This document shows positions 7,444 through 15,612 of a stretch of DNA of 35,599 bases, piece by piece (position 1 is the first letter of the stretch; each line of letters opens with the position of its first letter). The notes below the pieces were generated by a model. It ran no database searches. It saw nothing but the letters and a program-made list of their open reading frames with translations, and was not told where the DNA came from. The translations under genes were made by a program, and so were the position numbers. The DNA lies in NCBI GenBank assembly GCA_023150945.1, contig JAKLJX010000039.1, forward strand, positions 1 to 35,599, written 5' to 3'. Source of the stretch: a bacterium. GTDB lineage: Bacteria; Zhuqueibacterota; Zhuqueibacteria; Zhuqueibacterales; Zhuqueibacteraceae.

Positions 7444-8046
7444 TCAACTTCCGGTTATGATTACGCCTGCACGCTCGTAATTCACGACCATGACGCCACT
7501 CGAGCCGACTATGCTTTCCGTCACCTTGAACGCCAGCGGAATTGTGCCATCGGCAAACAACCGCTTTCCACTGCCCAACGTGATCGGATATATCACCAGC
7601 GAGAACGCATCAATCAAATCATGTTTGAGAAGCGTCTGAATGAGATGACCACTTCCCCGAACGTGCAAGTCGGGGCCTTGCTGTCCTTTGATTTTGGCCA
7701 CTTTTTCTGCAATGTTTCCATTTAAAAACACTGACGGCTTCCATTCACTGGATGTCATGGTATTCGATGCGACGTACTTGGTCGCCGTGTTAACGCCCGG
7801 CCATCCATATTCGTCTGCATGTTGCGGCCAAAACTGCGCCCAGCTTTCAAAGGTTTTGCGTCCTAACAGCAGGTCGAACGGCATGTTCATCTGCGTTTTC
7901 AGCGTCGTTCCAAAAATCTCATCGGAATAATATGGACTTGCCCACCCACCATGCGCGAAGCCATCGCCGGTGTTTTCGTCTGGCCCGTCTGGGGCTTGCA
8001 TGACACCATCCAGTGAGATATGTTCAAACACAATAATTTTTCTCAT
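7444..8046 (-). CDS. Dihydrofolate-reductase-family (RibD C-terminal domain) protein
   Basis: This 200-residue protein belongs to the DHFR-like RibD_C family, whose members bind NADPH. Marks are MRKIIVFEHISLDGVMQAPD at the N-terminus, LLLGRKTFESWAQFWPQH near residues 59-76, NTATKYVASNT near 85-95 and GSGHLIQTLLKHDLIDAFSL near 130-149, then YPITLGSGKRLFADG. GAGGAG lies 7 bases before the ATG. Function is not established: characterised relatives reduce pteridines or a riboflavin precursor, while most genomic copies are orphans. It is one of four such genes in the window. Confidence 0.87.
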   Translation of the reverse strand: MRKIIVFEHISLDGVMQAPDGPDENTGDGFAHGGWASPYYSDEIFGTTLKTQMNMPFDLLLGRKTFESWAQFWPQHADEYGWPGVNTATKYVASNTMTSSEWKPSVFLNGNIAEKVAKIKGQQGPDLHVRGSGHLIQTLLKHDLIDAFSLVIYPITLGSGKRLFADGTIPLAFKVTESIVGSSGVMVVNYERAGVIITGS

Positions 8047-8137
8047 GGTAATTCTCCTCTATCGGATTACAGAGTAAATGTTCTGCAGCCTTCGCAACGG
8101 CTCAAGGGCTGACTTTGCGCCATACGCCGGGCTTCCT

Positions 8138-8995
8138 TTATTGCTCTTGCGGCTTTGCGTCGAAAAAGTCATTTATCATCGGGACGATAATGGCCATGCG
8201 CTCCATCAGCGTGACGTGTGTGGTGTTGGGCAATATGGCCAATCTCGATGTCGATCGCGGGCTCATGTCGCCATGGATATTGCCGCCGCCCTTGAGGCGG
8301 TACATTTCCGCGATGTGATCGAGCCGTACGCCGTCGGCGTCGCCGTGGATAAAGAACATCGGCGCTTGGGTGGCCTTGAGTTTGTCGGCGCCGAAGTCGT
8401 ATGGTTTCAAAGCTGTCGCTTTGATGTGATTGACAAAATCAGGGAATTTGTCGGGCGTCGGGTTTAGCCTCCTATATTCGGCTTCTTGAGGAGTGCCTTT
8501 GAACATTTCCCACGTGAGTGTCGGCCAAAAGTCATCCGCTTCCTTGACCCAGCCGTCGCGGCGGATCGGGGCTGAAATGCTGACAACTTTTCGCACTTTT
8601 TCCGGATGTCGGATCGCACACTCGATCGCGACGCCGCCGCCCAAGCTGTAACCGATGATGTCCGCGTTTGGGATCTTGAGATAATCGAGCAGCCCTGCCA
8701 CATCGTCGGACAGGTTTTCGGAAGTAATATCGCGGTTGATGTCGGCCGTGCGCCCGTGTCCCTGCATTTCGACGGCGATCACTTTATGGGTTTTGGAAAG
8801 TTCGTGGACCCACGCTTCCCAGTCGCCTGAAATTGCCATGAACGCTCCGTGGAGCAACACCACAGGTTCGCCGCTTCCGTGGACTTCGTAGTACATTTTG
8901 AGTCCGTTGACCGGCGCGTAGCCCGTAGTTGGTTTTTGCTGCGCCGATACGACAGACGACAGGAACATCGTCAGGATAAAAGCTGTTGTCTTCAT
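8138..8995 (-). CDS. Secreted or periplasmic alpha/beta hydrolase
   Basis: This 285-residue protein begins with a clear signal peptide ([20 protein letters not shown], probable cleavage after VSA). The mature part has the alpha/beta hydrolase pattern: VVLLHGAFM (oxyanion hole), nucleophile elbow GYSLGGG near residues 115-121, an acid in [14 protein letters not shown] near 222-235, and the histidine in [10 protein letters not shown] near 262-271. All triad residues are present and the length is normal. AGGGA lies about 7 bases before the ATG. A lipase, esterase or similar hydrolysis outside the cytoplasm is likely; the substrate is unknown. Confidence 0.87.
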   Translation of the reverse strand: MKTTAFILTMFLSSVVSAQQKPTTGYAPVNGLKMYYEVHGSGEPVVLLHGAFMAISGDWEAWVHELSKTHKVIAVEMQGHGRTADINRDITSENLSDDVAGLLDYLKIPNADIIGYSLGGGVAIECAIRHPEKVRKVVSISAPIRRDGWVKEADDFWPTLTWEMFKGTPQEAEYRRLNPTPDKFPDFVNHIKATALKPYDFGADKLKATQAPMFFIHGDADGVRLDHIAEMYRLKGGGNIHGDMSPRSTSRLAILPNTTHVTLMERMAIIVPMINDFFDAKPQEQ

Positions 8996-9119
8996 GCTTG
9001 ATCCCTAATGATTATTTTAGTGCGAGCGTTGAAGATGCCGCGCTGCATAACAGGCATTGGTTGACAGGCGAAGGACGACGAGCGAGGGGCGCGCCTATCG
9101 CCCATCACTCTTCCATTTC

Positions 9120-9536
9120 TCACCCCTGCGGCATTTTGCTCACGTCCATGTACAGCACATTCCACCGATGGCCGTCGAGATCAGTAAATCCGCAACCGTA
9201 CATCCAGCCCTGATGTTCTCCGGGTTTGCCAAAGACGGTGCCGCCTGCCATTTCCGCCTTCCTGGCCAGTTCATCCACTTCGGCCCGACTCTCCGCGTCA
9301 ATGGAAAGCAGCACTTCCGTGCCCTTTTTCGTATCGGCAATGTCATGGTGCGTGAAGTTCTTGAACGCCGGTTCCGCAAATAGCATCAGCACGATATTCT
9401 TGCTTCCGACATAGAAGCTGGCCGATTCCTCATTGTTGCCATAATGCGGATTCAAAGTAAATCCTATCTTGGTGAAAAACTCCCTTGATTTGTTGACGTC
9501 CTTTACCGGCAGGTTAATCCATATTTCTTTGGTCAT
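9120..9536 (-). CDS. VOC-family protein (predicted lactoylglutathione-lyase-like)
   Basis: This 138-residue protein has a VOC pattern close to the group that includes many predicted lactoylglutathione lyases: IWINLPVKDVNKSREFFTKI near residues 5-24, ending in GFTDLDGHRWNVLYMD. A variable loop follows FAEPAFKNFTHHDIAD. It closely resembles the second half of the YCII-VOC fusion at 11.4-12.2 kb (both share the LPxKDxNxS start and the FxDLDGHxW end). The start at 9536 has AAAGGAG 6-7 bases upstream, unlike the longer frame opening at 9572. Confidence 0.85.
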   Translation of the reverse strand: MTKEIWINLPVKDVNKSREFFTKIGFTLNPHYGNNEESASFYVGSKNIVLMLFAEPAFKNFTHHDIADTKKGTEVLLSIDAESRAEVDELARKAEMAGGTVFGKPGEHQGWMYGCGFTDLDGHRWNVLYMDVSKMPQG

Positions 9537-9653
9537 GATGATTTCTCCTTTTGGGTCAATTGCTTCTACCACCCTGGCCTTTTTGGTGAGGTCCGTTTAT
9601 TGAAGCCTGCTGCAAATTTTCGGGCTTGTGAATTCCGTCGATGCGCGCGTGCG

Positions 9654-10220
9654 TCACCGCCTTGGCTCAAAACACAGCAAGACATTCCCATTGCCGAAAG
9701 TCCGCGACTTGGTTAGCTTCAGCGCCAGCTTCTCTCTGACACCGTCGAACATCGTCCTGCCCTTGCCAAGAATGAGAGGGTTGACGACAACTTGATATTC
9801 ATCGATCAAACCTTCCTGCGCCAATTGCGCGACGATGGTGCCGCTTCCCAAAATCACCATGCCGTCGCCCGGCGCTTCCTTCAGTTTTCTGGTTTCCGCC
9901 GCGATATTGTCCTTTATCAGTTTTGTATTGTTCCACAAGGCCTTGTCCTTCGTCCTCGAAAACAACACTTTCGGGAGATTGTTCATGCGTTCGGCAACAG
10001 CCGGCATCATTTGCATGGCTGCCGGCGTCGGCCAGAAACTGGCCATCATATCATAGGTGACTCTGCCGAACACGAGCGTGCCTCCGCCGCTGGCATTTTC
10101 TGTGACAAAGGCATTCCACTCCGTGTCATTGGGATCCGCCTTGGCCCAGCTCATGTCGCCGTTCGCGTCGGTGAAGTAACCATCCAGCGACACATGATTG
10201 AAAGCGATCAATTTTTGCAT
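9654..10220 (-). CDS. Dihydrofolate-reductase-family (RibD C-terminal domain) protein
   Basis: This 188-residue protein has the family pattern MQKLIAFNHVSLDGYFTDAN, TLVFGRVTYDMMASFWPTP, LPKVLFSRT, and the late GSGTIVAQLAQEGLIDEYQV followed by NPLILGKGRTMFDG. The start at 10220 (MQKL) has AGAGGG 6 bases upstream; the longer frame opening at 10244 adds eight residues with no family support. It begins 20 bases after the aminoglycoside-acetyltransferase-like gene stop, so the two are probably in one transcript. The reaction is unknown; NADPH binding is expected from family knowledge. Confidence 0.86.
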   Translation of the reverse strand: MQKLIAFNHVSLDGYFTDANGDMSWAKADPNDTEWNAFVTENASGGGTLVFGRVTYDMMASFWPTPAAMQMMPAVAERMNNLPKVLFSRTKDKALWNNTKLIKDNIAAETRKLKEAPGDGMVILGSGTIVAQLAQEGLIDEYQVVVNPLILGKGRTMFDGVREKLALKLTKSRTFGNGNVLLCFEPRR

Positions 10221-10240
10221 GTCAGCCCTCTTTTCCTCTG

Positions 10241-10690
10241 TCAAACTGGAATGTCAAAATGATGGACGTCCTCACGCTTGCCCAGGGATTGGTACAGGCG
10301 TATCGCGGGAATGTCTCCTTGATCGGCCTGGACAAAAATGACGTAAGCGCCGCGCTCTCTGGCAGCCCGCTGAAGCTCCCGTATGAGATTCGTCGCAACA
10401 CCCTTTCTGCGATGCGCCGCTGAGACGGCAAGGTCGTAAATGTAAATTTCTTTTCGTTCTTGCTCGAATTTTTGGAGTTCATAGGCGACCAGTCCGCCGA
10501 TGACGGTTTCGCCATCGAGAGCGACAAGCGCGACAACGTGTGGCTCGCCCAGCAGCGCTTGCAGGTATTGCTCGCTTGGTACAGCGCTTTGATAAGTATC
10601 CGGCTCACCAAATGCCTCGCCGAAAACCGTGAGAAGATTCTTGAGCAGCGGCACATCGGTGTCAGCAAGAATTTTGTAGGTGTATTCCAT
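10241..10690 (-). CDS. aac(3)-I: GNAT acetyltransferase of the AAC(3)-I type
   Basis: This 149-residue protein follows AAC(3)-I aminoglycoside 3-N-acetyltransferases along its length. Diagnostic stretches are LFGEAFGEPDTY-like start (residues 22-33), VVALVALDGETVIGGLVAYEL, KFEQERKEIYIYDLAVSAAH (about 74-93), RRKGVATNLI (acetyl-CoA pyrophosphate loop), and GAYVIFVQADQGDIPAIRLY near 114-133, ending in KREDVHHFDI. These acetylate gentamicin-type drugs at the 3-amino group using acetyl-CoA. The gene is in a chromosomal-looking run of DHFR, VOC and YCII genes with no integrase in view. I name the family from recalled sequence; real drug specificity is untested and may be weak. Confidence 0.75.
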   Translation of the reverse strand: MEYTYKILADTDVPLLKNLLTVFGEAFGEPDTYQSAVPSEQYLQALLGEPHVVALVALDGETVIGGLVAYELQKFEQERKEIYIYDLAVSAAHRRKGVATNLIRELQRAARERGAYVIFVQADQGDIPAIRLYQSLGKREDVHHFDIPV

Positions 10691-10790
10691 TCATAACGCC
10701 TGCTTCGTTTTCCGTTCCGTGATCGATTTCGTGAGGTGAATTACTGTGCCGCAAGACGTCCTATCGGGCGAGTTGGTGAAATGCCATTGC

Positions 10791-11267
10791 TCATGCCTGC
10801 TCATACGCTTTCTGTAACTCGGCGAGGTCGAACTTCTTCATTTGGAGGAAAGCCTGGGTCACGCGCGCGATCTGTTCCGGGCTGCCGTGGCGCATCATCT
10901 CGTCCATGCCGGCCGGCGCGATCTGCCACGAGAGACCGTACTTGTCTTTGAGCCAGCCGCACTGTTCGGCTTCTGGAACCGCAGAGAGTTTATTCCAATA
11001 ATGGTCGATCTGCTCCTGCGTGTCACAATACACGATAAACGAAATCGACTCGTTGAACTTGAATAGCGGTCCGGCGCTGATCGCCATGAATGGCTGGCCG
11101 GAAAGCTTGAACGAGACGATGTCGCAGTCGCCCGTGGGTGTGTCATGGAGTGTGGTAACGTTCGTGATTTTGGAATCAGGGAAGATCGAGCAATAGAACG
11201 CTGCTGCCTCCCTCGCCTCCTTGTCGTACCAAAGATGCGGAACGATTCTTGGTTTGACGGTGGCCAT
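10791..11267 (-). CDS. PhnB-like VOC protein (3-demethylubiquinone methyltransferase-like domain)
   Basis: This 158-residue protein belongs to the PhnB/3-dmu-9_3-mt group of the VOC superfamily. It starts RIVPHLWYDKEAREAAAFYC, then FPDSKITNVTT, then SFKLSGQPFMAISAGPLFKF and SFIVYCDTQEQIDHYWNKL, and ends with GWLKDKYGLSWQIAP. Despite the older name, no methyltransferase motif is present; function is unproven. GAGGAG lies 7 bases before the ATG at 11267. Such genes commonly occur beside YCII/DGPF genes and ECF sigma factors. Confidence 0.87.
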   Translation of the reverse strand: MATVKPRIVPHLWYDKEAREAAAFYCSIFPDSKITNVTTLHDTPTGDCDIVSFKLSGQPFMAISAGPLFKFNESISFIVYCDTQEQIDHYWNKLSAVPEAEQCGWLKDKYGLSWQIAPAGMDEMMRHGSPEQIARVTQAFLQMKKFDLAELQKAYEQA

Positions 11268-11423
11268 GGTGATTCTCCTCGATTCTTGAAGAAAGATGAA
11301 ACACGGAAAAACCTTTGCGCCCGGTTCTCAGTGCATCCGGCATGATCATTTCAGACAAAACAATTCAGATAATGACCATGCCGGTATTCGCTGCTTCTTG
11401 ATGAGATCGCTTCGGGGAGTACA

Positions 11424-12245
11424 TCAGCCCTGAACCTGCGCGGGGTCCATCCACAGGTATTCCCAAATGTGGCCGTCGAGATCTTCGAAGCCCCATTGGT
11501 ACATGAAGCCGTGGTCTTTGGGTTCGGCATAGCGCCGGGCGCCGGCTGCGAGCGCGGTCTCGACGATGCGATTCACTTCCTCACGCGACTTTGCCGAAAG
11601 CGCCACCAGCGTCTCAGTGCTGCGCTGCGCATCCGCAATCGCTTTGGGCGTGAAGGTCTTGAAGAACTTCTCGACCAGCAGCATGACAAAGATGTCTTCG
11701 CCAACGATCATGCAGGTCGCCTTCTCATCCGTGAATTGCGGGTTGAACTTGTAACCCAGCTTGGTGAAAAACGCAACGGAACGGTTAAGGTCTTTTGCGG
11801 GCAGATTAACGAAGATTTTTGGGCGATACTCAATCTGCGCGCGCACGGTGGGATTGTCTGCGGCCTTTTGCACCTCCGGTGGAAAATCGGAAGTTTCGAA
11901 CACCGGCCGGATCTCGATCACATCGCCCTCTTCCGCCGGGCAGCGCTTGGCCCATTCGATTGCTTCTTCTTTTGACTTGAACTGAACCATCCAATAGCCG
12001 CCGAGCACTTCTTTCGATTCTATGAAAGGTCCGTCGGTCACCACCGGTTTCCCTCCGGAAAACGCAACGCGCGCGGCATTCACCGGCGGCTGGAGGCCAT
12101 CGAGGGCAATCAGCGCGCCGGCCTTGGCCAGCTCTTCGTTGTACTTCATCATGGCAGTGACGGCCTCGGCGTTCGGGGTGAAATTCGAATCCACCTTCTT
12201 GCCAGGTTGATAGACTGCTGGAATCATCAACATCATGAAACGCAT
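11424..12245 (-). CDS. YCII/DGPF domain fused to a VOC domain
   Basis: This 273-residue protein joins two families. Residues 1-118 form a YCII-type domain with MRFMMLMIPA at the start, VVTDGPFIESKEVLGGYWMV around the DGPF motif (71-74) and an EIRPVF end. Residues 142-268 form a VOC domain with KIFVNLPAKDLNRSVAFFTK and the end WGFEDLDGHIWEYLWMD. A proline-rich, acidic linker joins them. The start at 12245 has AAAGGAG about 8 bases upstream; a frame opening 14 codons earlier overlaps the previous gene. It starts 14 bases after the DHFR-like gene, so it should be third in the transcript led by the YCII gene at 12940-13332. Its role is unknown; a shared ligand for the two domains is an inference. 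Confidence 0.85.
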   Translation of the reverse strand: MRFMMLMIPAVYQPGKKVDSNFTPNAEAVTAMMKYNEELAKAGALIALDGLQPPVNAARVAFSGGKPVVTDGPFIESKEVLGGYWMVQFKSKEEAIEWAKRCPAEEGDVIEIRPVFETSDFPPEVQKAADNPTVRAQIEYRPKIFVNLPAKDLNRSVAFFTKLGYKFNPQFTDEKATCMIVGEDIFVMLLVEKFFKTFTPKAIADAQRSTETLVALSAKSREEVNRIVETALAAGARRYAEPKDHGFMYQWGFEDLDGHIWEYLWMDPAQVQG

Positions 12246-12259
12246 AATTGTATCTCCTT

Positions 12260-12823
12260 TCAACTTCGTAAATGTTTTTTGTAACAAAGCGTAACAACTC
12301 CAGAACGAAATGTCTGTGATTCGACCAGTTGCAAGTGCAGCCGCTCCTTAAGATCGGTCGTCTCCACCAGGCGCGGTCCCTTACCCGCCACAACCGGGTG
12401 AATCGCAATGCGATACTCATCAATCAGGCCGAGCCGTGTCAGATGCGAAGCGATACTCAGACCGTCGATGAAGATATTTTTGCCCGGTTGCTGCTTCAAC
12501 TTCGGTATTTCTTCCTCGATGTTCGTGCGGGAGAGCTTGGTGTTTTTCCAATCGACACGGCTCAGTGTCTTTGAAAAAACGATCTTGGGGAGCGAATCAA
12601 TCGTCTGCGCGAACTCGTTGACCGCCTTTGTCTCTGACTGATTTTTTGCCACAACGGGCCAGTAGGATTCCATCAGTTGATAGGTTTTGCGGCCGAAGAG
12701 GATGACATCCACGCTGCGCAATAAATCGGTGTAGTACGCATGCAACTCGTCATCCGCGATCATGTCTTCATGGCCGCAGCAACCATCCATGGTAATATTG
12801 ATTCCGAAAATGACTTTTCTCAT
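12260..12823 (-). CDS. Dihydrofolate-reductase-family (RibD C-terminal domain) protein
   Basis: This 187-residue protein has MRKVIFGINITMDGCCGHED at its start, VILFGRKTYQLMESYWPVVA near residues 40-59, IDSLPKIVFSKTLSR near 75-89, and LTRLGLIDEYRIAIHPVVAG near 127-146 followed by GKGPRLVE. AAGGAG lies 6 bases before the ATG. The YCII gene is about 115 bases upstream and the YCII-VOC fusion starts 14 bases downstream. This is the DHFR-like copy most tightly linked to YCII genes and so the best candidate for shared regulation by the sigma factor. Confidence 0.86.
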   Translation of the reverse strand: MRKVIFGINITMDGCCGHEDMIADDELHAYYTDLLRSVDVILFGRKTYQLMESYWPVVAKNQSETKAVNEFAQTIDSLPKIVFSKTLSRVDWKNTKLSRTNIEEEIPKLKQQPGKNIFIDGLSIASHLTRLGLIDEYRIAIHPVVAGKGPRLVETTDLKERLHLQLVESQTFRSGVVTLCYKKHLRS

Positions 12824-12939
12824 TTGTTGCTCCTTTCAGCCGGGGGCCTGCGATCAAAATCGCAGGCTATGAGGCATAAGTCGTCTAAAGACCACTCTGG
12901 TCCAACAAGATCGAGTCGCATGCATGCGAATTACGTTTC

Positions 12940-13332
12940 TTACTTCCCCGCAGAACGCCGCCGCGCGCTTTCTGCCACCATCTCAGTCAAGTCCGCGGCC
13001 GGGCGAATCTCAAAAGGCCCCGCCTTCACGCCGGGGTGTTTTGACATCAACTGAATGGCGTGGTTCAAGTCGCGCGCTTCGAGCACCAGGATGCCGCCCA
13101 ATTGTTCCTTGGTTTCGGCGAAGGGGCCATCAGTGACTGCGACCTTGCCGTTGCGCCAGCGCAGAGTAATGGCATTCTGCGCGCTTTGCAGCGCTTCACC
13201 GCCGGCAAAGTGGCCGTTCCGGCGCAGTTCATCATCATAAGTGAGACATTCGTCCATGAAAGCGTTGCGCTCGCCCTCGGACATCGTATCCCACTTTTTC
13301 TGTTCCATGTAACCGAGGCAGATGTCTTTCAT
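12940..13332 (-). CDS. YCII/DGPF-family protein
   Basis: This 130-residue protein is a single YCII-type domain with the DGPF motif in [20 protein letters not shown] near residues 73-92. It has the usual N-terminal helix ([18 protein letters not shown]) and an EIRP end. The domain has a dimeric ferredoxin-like fold; a conserved His-Asp pair is catalytic in the YciI archetype, while DGPF-group members have no settled activity. GGAGA lies 8 bases before the ATG. It is the first gene after the TGTCGA-N17-CGAC element at 13474-13500 and is followed by the DHFR-like and YCII-VOC genes. Confidence 0.87.
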   Translation of the reverse strand: MKDICLGYMEQKKWDTMSEGERNAFMDECLTYDDELRRNGHFAGGEALQSAQNAITLRWRNGKVAVTDGPFAETKEQLGGILVLEARDLNHAIQLMSKHPGVKAGPFEIRPAADLTEMVAESARRRSAGK

Positions 13333-13473
13333 GATTTTTCTCCTTGATCCCTTTGTATTCGATCAGCACCGATGGCTGGCTCACGCACTTCAGGCCACGC
13401 AGTTCAAGTTCCTTATGTTGAATAACATTTGCCATTCTCGTTATGCTTTTTCTGATTGATCGTTCACACTCTT

Positions 13474-13500
13474 GTCGTTCGACGACGCTCAAAATCGACA
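13474..13500 (-). promoter_or_regulatory. Putative ECF42-type promoter A
   Basis: On the minus strand this reads TGTCGA, a 17-base spacer, then CGAC. The same layout, with much of the spacer conserved, occurs at 15359-15385 and 17105-17131. It lies 142 bases before the ATG of the YCII/DGPF gene. From memory of published work, ECF42 sigma factors use TGTCGA at -35 and CG(A/T)C at -10; the match is therefore strong, but no transcript start is known here. Confidence 0.65.
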
Positions 13501-13518
13501 TGGCTGATTGGATGCAGA

Positions 13519-13935
13519 TCAACGCTCATCGAACGCCTTGAGCGCCGGTTTGATATCAACAACGGGTGTCCCATCGATTGCTTCCATGGGCGCGACCCGC
13601 AGTCTTCTTCCAGCGACTTCCAACACCGAAACGCGATGCAGTCCCACCGGGTTGGGACGATCCGGGGACCGCGTTGCAAACACGCCCATCAGCGGCCGTT
13701 CGCGCTGGCCGCGCGGATGCACTTGCAGCACGTCGCGTTGGCCGCGGTGCAGCCAGGTGAGAATGATCAACTCGTCGCCGGCCGCGAGGCCGGCAAGTCC
13801 TGGCGCCATCCGTTCTTCGATCTCAAGCCACGCCTCGGGCGCGCCTTCATCTCCCTGCCGCGGCGCCGCCGCGCGGCTGGTCAATTCGGAACGGATGACG
13901 CCAATGGGTTCGATGGTGTAAACGGTTTTAGGCAT
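13519..13935 (-). CDS. trmO: tRNA N6-threonylcarbamoyladenosine methyltransferase (TrmO/TsaA family)
   Basis: This 138-residue protein carries the TrmO (UPF0066) hallmark SPDRPNPVGLHRVSVLE near residues 90-106, as well as IEPIGVIRSE near its start and VVDIKPAL near its end. TrmO methylates the N6 atom of t6A at position 37 of tRNAs reading ACY codons, using SAM. The start at 13935 (MPKTVY) fits family length; the frame opening at 14010 adds 25 unlike residues. No clear ribosome site is visible. It lies about 150 bases downstream of the DoxX gene, the last gene of the unit led by promoter B. Some members act on other substrates, so identity is at family level. Confidence 0.85.
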   Translation of the reverse strand: MPKTVYTIEPIGVIRSELTSRAAAPRQGDEGAPEAWLEIEERMAPGLAGLAAGDELIILTWLHRGQRDVLQVHPRGQRERPLMGVFATRSPDRPNPVGLHRVSVLEVAGRRLRVAPMEAIDGTPVVDIKPALKAFDER

Positions 13936-14083
13936 GGTGCATTGCAAAAAAAAGTCGCTTCGCGGCAGAACCTTATTCGAAAAGAAATGGAAAACAAAAA
14001 TCTTCAACACAGGAGTAAGCAGAGATTAGCTTTCCGTGGCCCATCACGCTGTTTGCTCAGTTTTCTTTGTGTTGATTCCGGCG

Positions 14084-14491
14084 CTAACTCCGCAGCGGAA
14101 CAAGTGTCCGCAACCGCCCATCGAGCAAGAAAAGCCCTCCCCAGACAAGTGCGCCGATATAGACCGGAAACAAGACGTGACTGAAAAGCGGATTGCCGAG
14201 GCGCACATGCGTCGCGACGGCGCCGCCAAGAAACCCGGTCAACAGAACCGCGCCGAATATCGACGTGCGCGGAATCACATAGAGAGCAAGACACACAAGC
14301 TCGACGATCCCGATGCCGAGAATGGCGCTTTCGGGATAGCCGAGCTGAACGGTTCCCTCCACGACTGGCGCCAGCTTCAGCAACTTCCCGGAGCTGTCGA
14401 AGAGCAAGAACAGAATCGCCAGTGCGCTGATGATTCGTCCGGCCCAGAGATTTTTCCTTGAAACAGGAGTGGCTTGAATGCGTGCTGACAT
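14084..14491 (-). CDS. DoxX-family membrane protein
   Basis: This 135-residue protein has four membrane spans (near residues 17-35, 54-72, 77-96 and 105-122) and the DoxX-like opening WAGRIISALAILFLLFDSSG. It also has YPESAILGIGIVELVCLALY and FLGGAVATHVRLGNPLF, typical of the short DoxX group. GGAGA lies 8 bases before the ATG. Members are often encoded next to YCII, SRPBCC or thiol-stress genes and are thought to belong to membrane stress responses; no reaction is proven for this form. It lies 87 bases after the broken YCII gene. Confidence 0.84.
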   Translation of the reverse strand: MSARIQATPVSRKNLWAGRIISALAILFLLFDSSGKLLKLAPVVEGTVQLGYPESAILGIGIVELVCLALYVIPRTSIFGAVLLTGFLGGAVATHVRLGNPLFSHVLFPVYIGALVWGGLFLLDGRLRTLVPLRS

Positions 14492-14578
14492 GAGTTTTCT
14501 CCAAATAAGTTTAGTCGCAAACGAATGAAATCACTGCCGGCGGCGCCGGAGCACTGCAAATGCCTTTCGAACGAGGCG

Positions 14579-14923
14579 CTACCTTTCCGCGACCTGGCGA
14601 ACCTCGCCTTCACCATCCCCATGAATCTCCCAGAAGCGCTGCGCCAATTGCATCGCTTCTTGCTTCGACTTCGCCTGCACCAGCGCGTAGCCGGCGATCA
14701 ACTCCTTTGTTTCGGCAAATGGCCCGTCGGTCACGGTCAGCTTCCCTCCAGACGATTTTATGCGGAAACCCTTCGAACTCGGAAGCAGGCCCTCGGCTGC
14801 GAGCAGCACACCCGCCTACGCCATTTCCTCGAAGAATTTTCCCATTCTCGCCATGAGTTCCGGATCGGGAGGAACGCCAGCCTCGAAATTCTTGTCGGCT
14901 TTGACCATCATCATGAATCGCAT
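14579..14923 (-). pseudogene. YCII/DGPF gene interrupted by an in-frame TAG
   Basis: Translation from the ATG at 14923 (AAGGG about 8 bases upstream) gives MRFMMMVKADKNFEAG and ends the first helix with FFEEMA, then meets TAG at 14816-14818, codon 36. The same frame continues with AGVLLAAEGLLPSSKG and then [18 protein letters not shown] up to the normal-looking stop at 14579. Read through, it is a complete 114-residue YCII protein; relatives usually have Lys where the stop is. One substitution explains it. No second lesion is seen. It begins 21 bases after the YCII gene at 14945-15316, as part of the same unit. Confidence 0.78.
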
Positions 14924-14944
14924 CTTGGTTTCCCTTCACGATGC

Positions 14945-15316
14945 TCAAGAATAACGTTTGTCTTCCTTCAGCCCATCTTCAATTGGCCGCACTTCGATGC
15001 TGCCGAGGCGCGCGGACGGCCACTTTGCTGCCACCTGAATGGCCTCGTTCAGGTCGCGCGCATTGATCAAAAAAAATCCGCCGAGCGTTTCCTTGGTTTC
15101 GGCGAACGGACCGTCAGTGATGGAGACTTTGCCGCTGCGCACGCGCACGGTGGCGGCGTTGCGAACGCTTTGGAGAGGTTCTGCGGCAATGAGATAGCCG
15201 CCCTTCTGCAACTCCTCGACATACGAAAGCGTCTCGCGCCTCAATGCGCTCCACTCACTTTTGTTCAGGGCATTGAGCTTGCTTTCTTCTTCGTAAGCCA
15301 GACACAAATACTTCAT
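14945..15316 (-). CDS. YCII/DGPF-family protein
   Basis: This 123-residue protein starts MKYLCLAYEEE and carries the DGPF motif within [20 protein letters not shown] near residues 64-83, then the helix RDLNEAIQVAAKWP and the EVRPIE end strand. GGAGA lies 6 bases before the ATG. The promoter-like TGTCGA-N17-CGAC element ends only 43 bases before the start, so this should be the first gene of a unit that continues into the broken YCII gene and DoxX. Product function is not established; regulation by the nearby ECF42-type sigma factor is inferred from position and motif. Confidence 0.87.
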   Translation of the reverse strand: MKYLCLAYEEESKLNALNKSEWSALRRETLSYVEELQKGGYLIAAEPLQSVRNAATVRVRSGKVSITDGPFAETKETLGGFFLINARDLNEAIQVAAKWPSARLGSIEVRPIEDGLKEDKRYS

Positions 15317-15358
15317 CGGTTTCTCCTGTTTGTGAGATTCTGTCGTTTGCCTTTAGTA

Positions 15359-15385
15359 GTCGTTCGACGACGCTCACTTTCGACA
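15359..15385 (-). promoter_or_regulatory. Putative ECF42-type promoter B
   Basis: TGTCGA, a 17-base spacer and CGAC on the minus strand, 43 bases before the ATG of the YCII gene. The spacer shares GAGCGTCGTCGAA with element A, and the bases after CGAC (TAC) match element C. It has the best promoter-to-gene distance of the three. Confidence 0.7.
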
Positions 15386-15612
15386 TCCGCGCCAACTCGT
15401 GCACCGATAAATTTTGACGCACGCATGCTCCAAGTGAACAGGCCAGGCCAAAGACGATCGCGCAGAATGGCAGAGGCAAGTATGTCACAAGGCAATTTCC
15501 TAGGAGCCGCGGGTTTGGCGTCACCGTCTCTGCTCTGTTTGTGGATCACGAATTCGTGAAGACGGACAACCTGCGCAAGTGGCAGTGACACCGTTTGCCG
15601 ATGATTTTGCGA

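Noticed and set aside
13333-13522. Minus-strand open frame crossing promoter A, and a similar one at 15255-15524
   Set aside because: The two share a short peptide only because promoters A and B have similar sequence; neither has a family feature, and both overlap the YCII genes out of frame.
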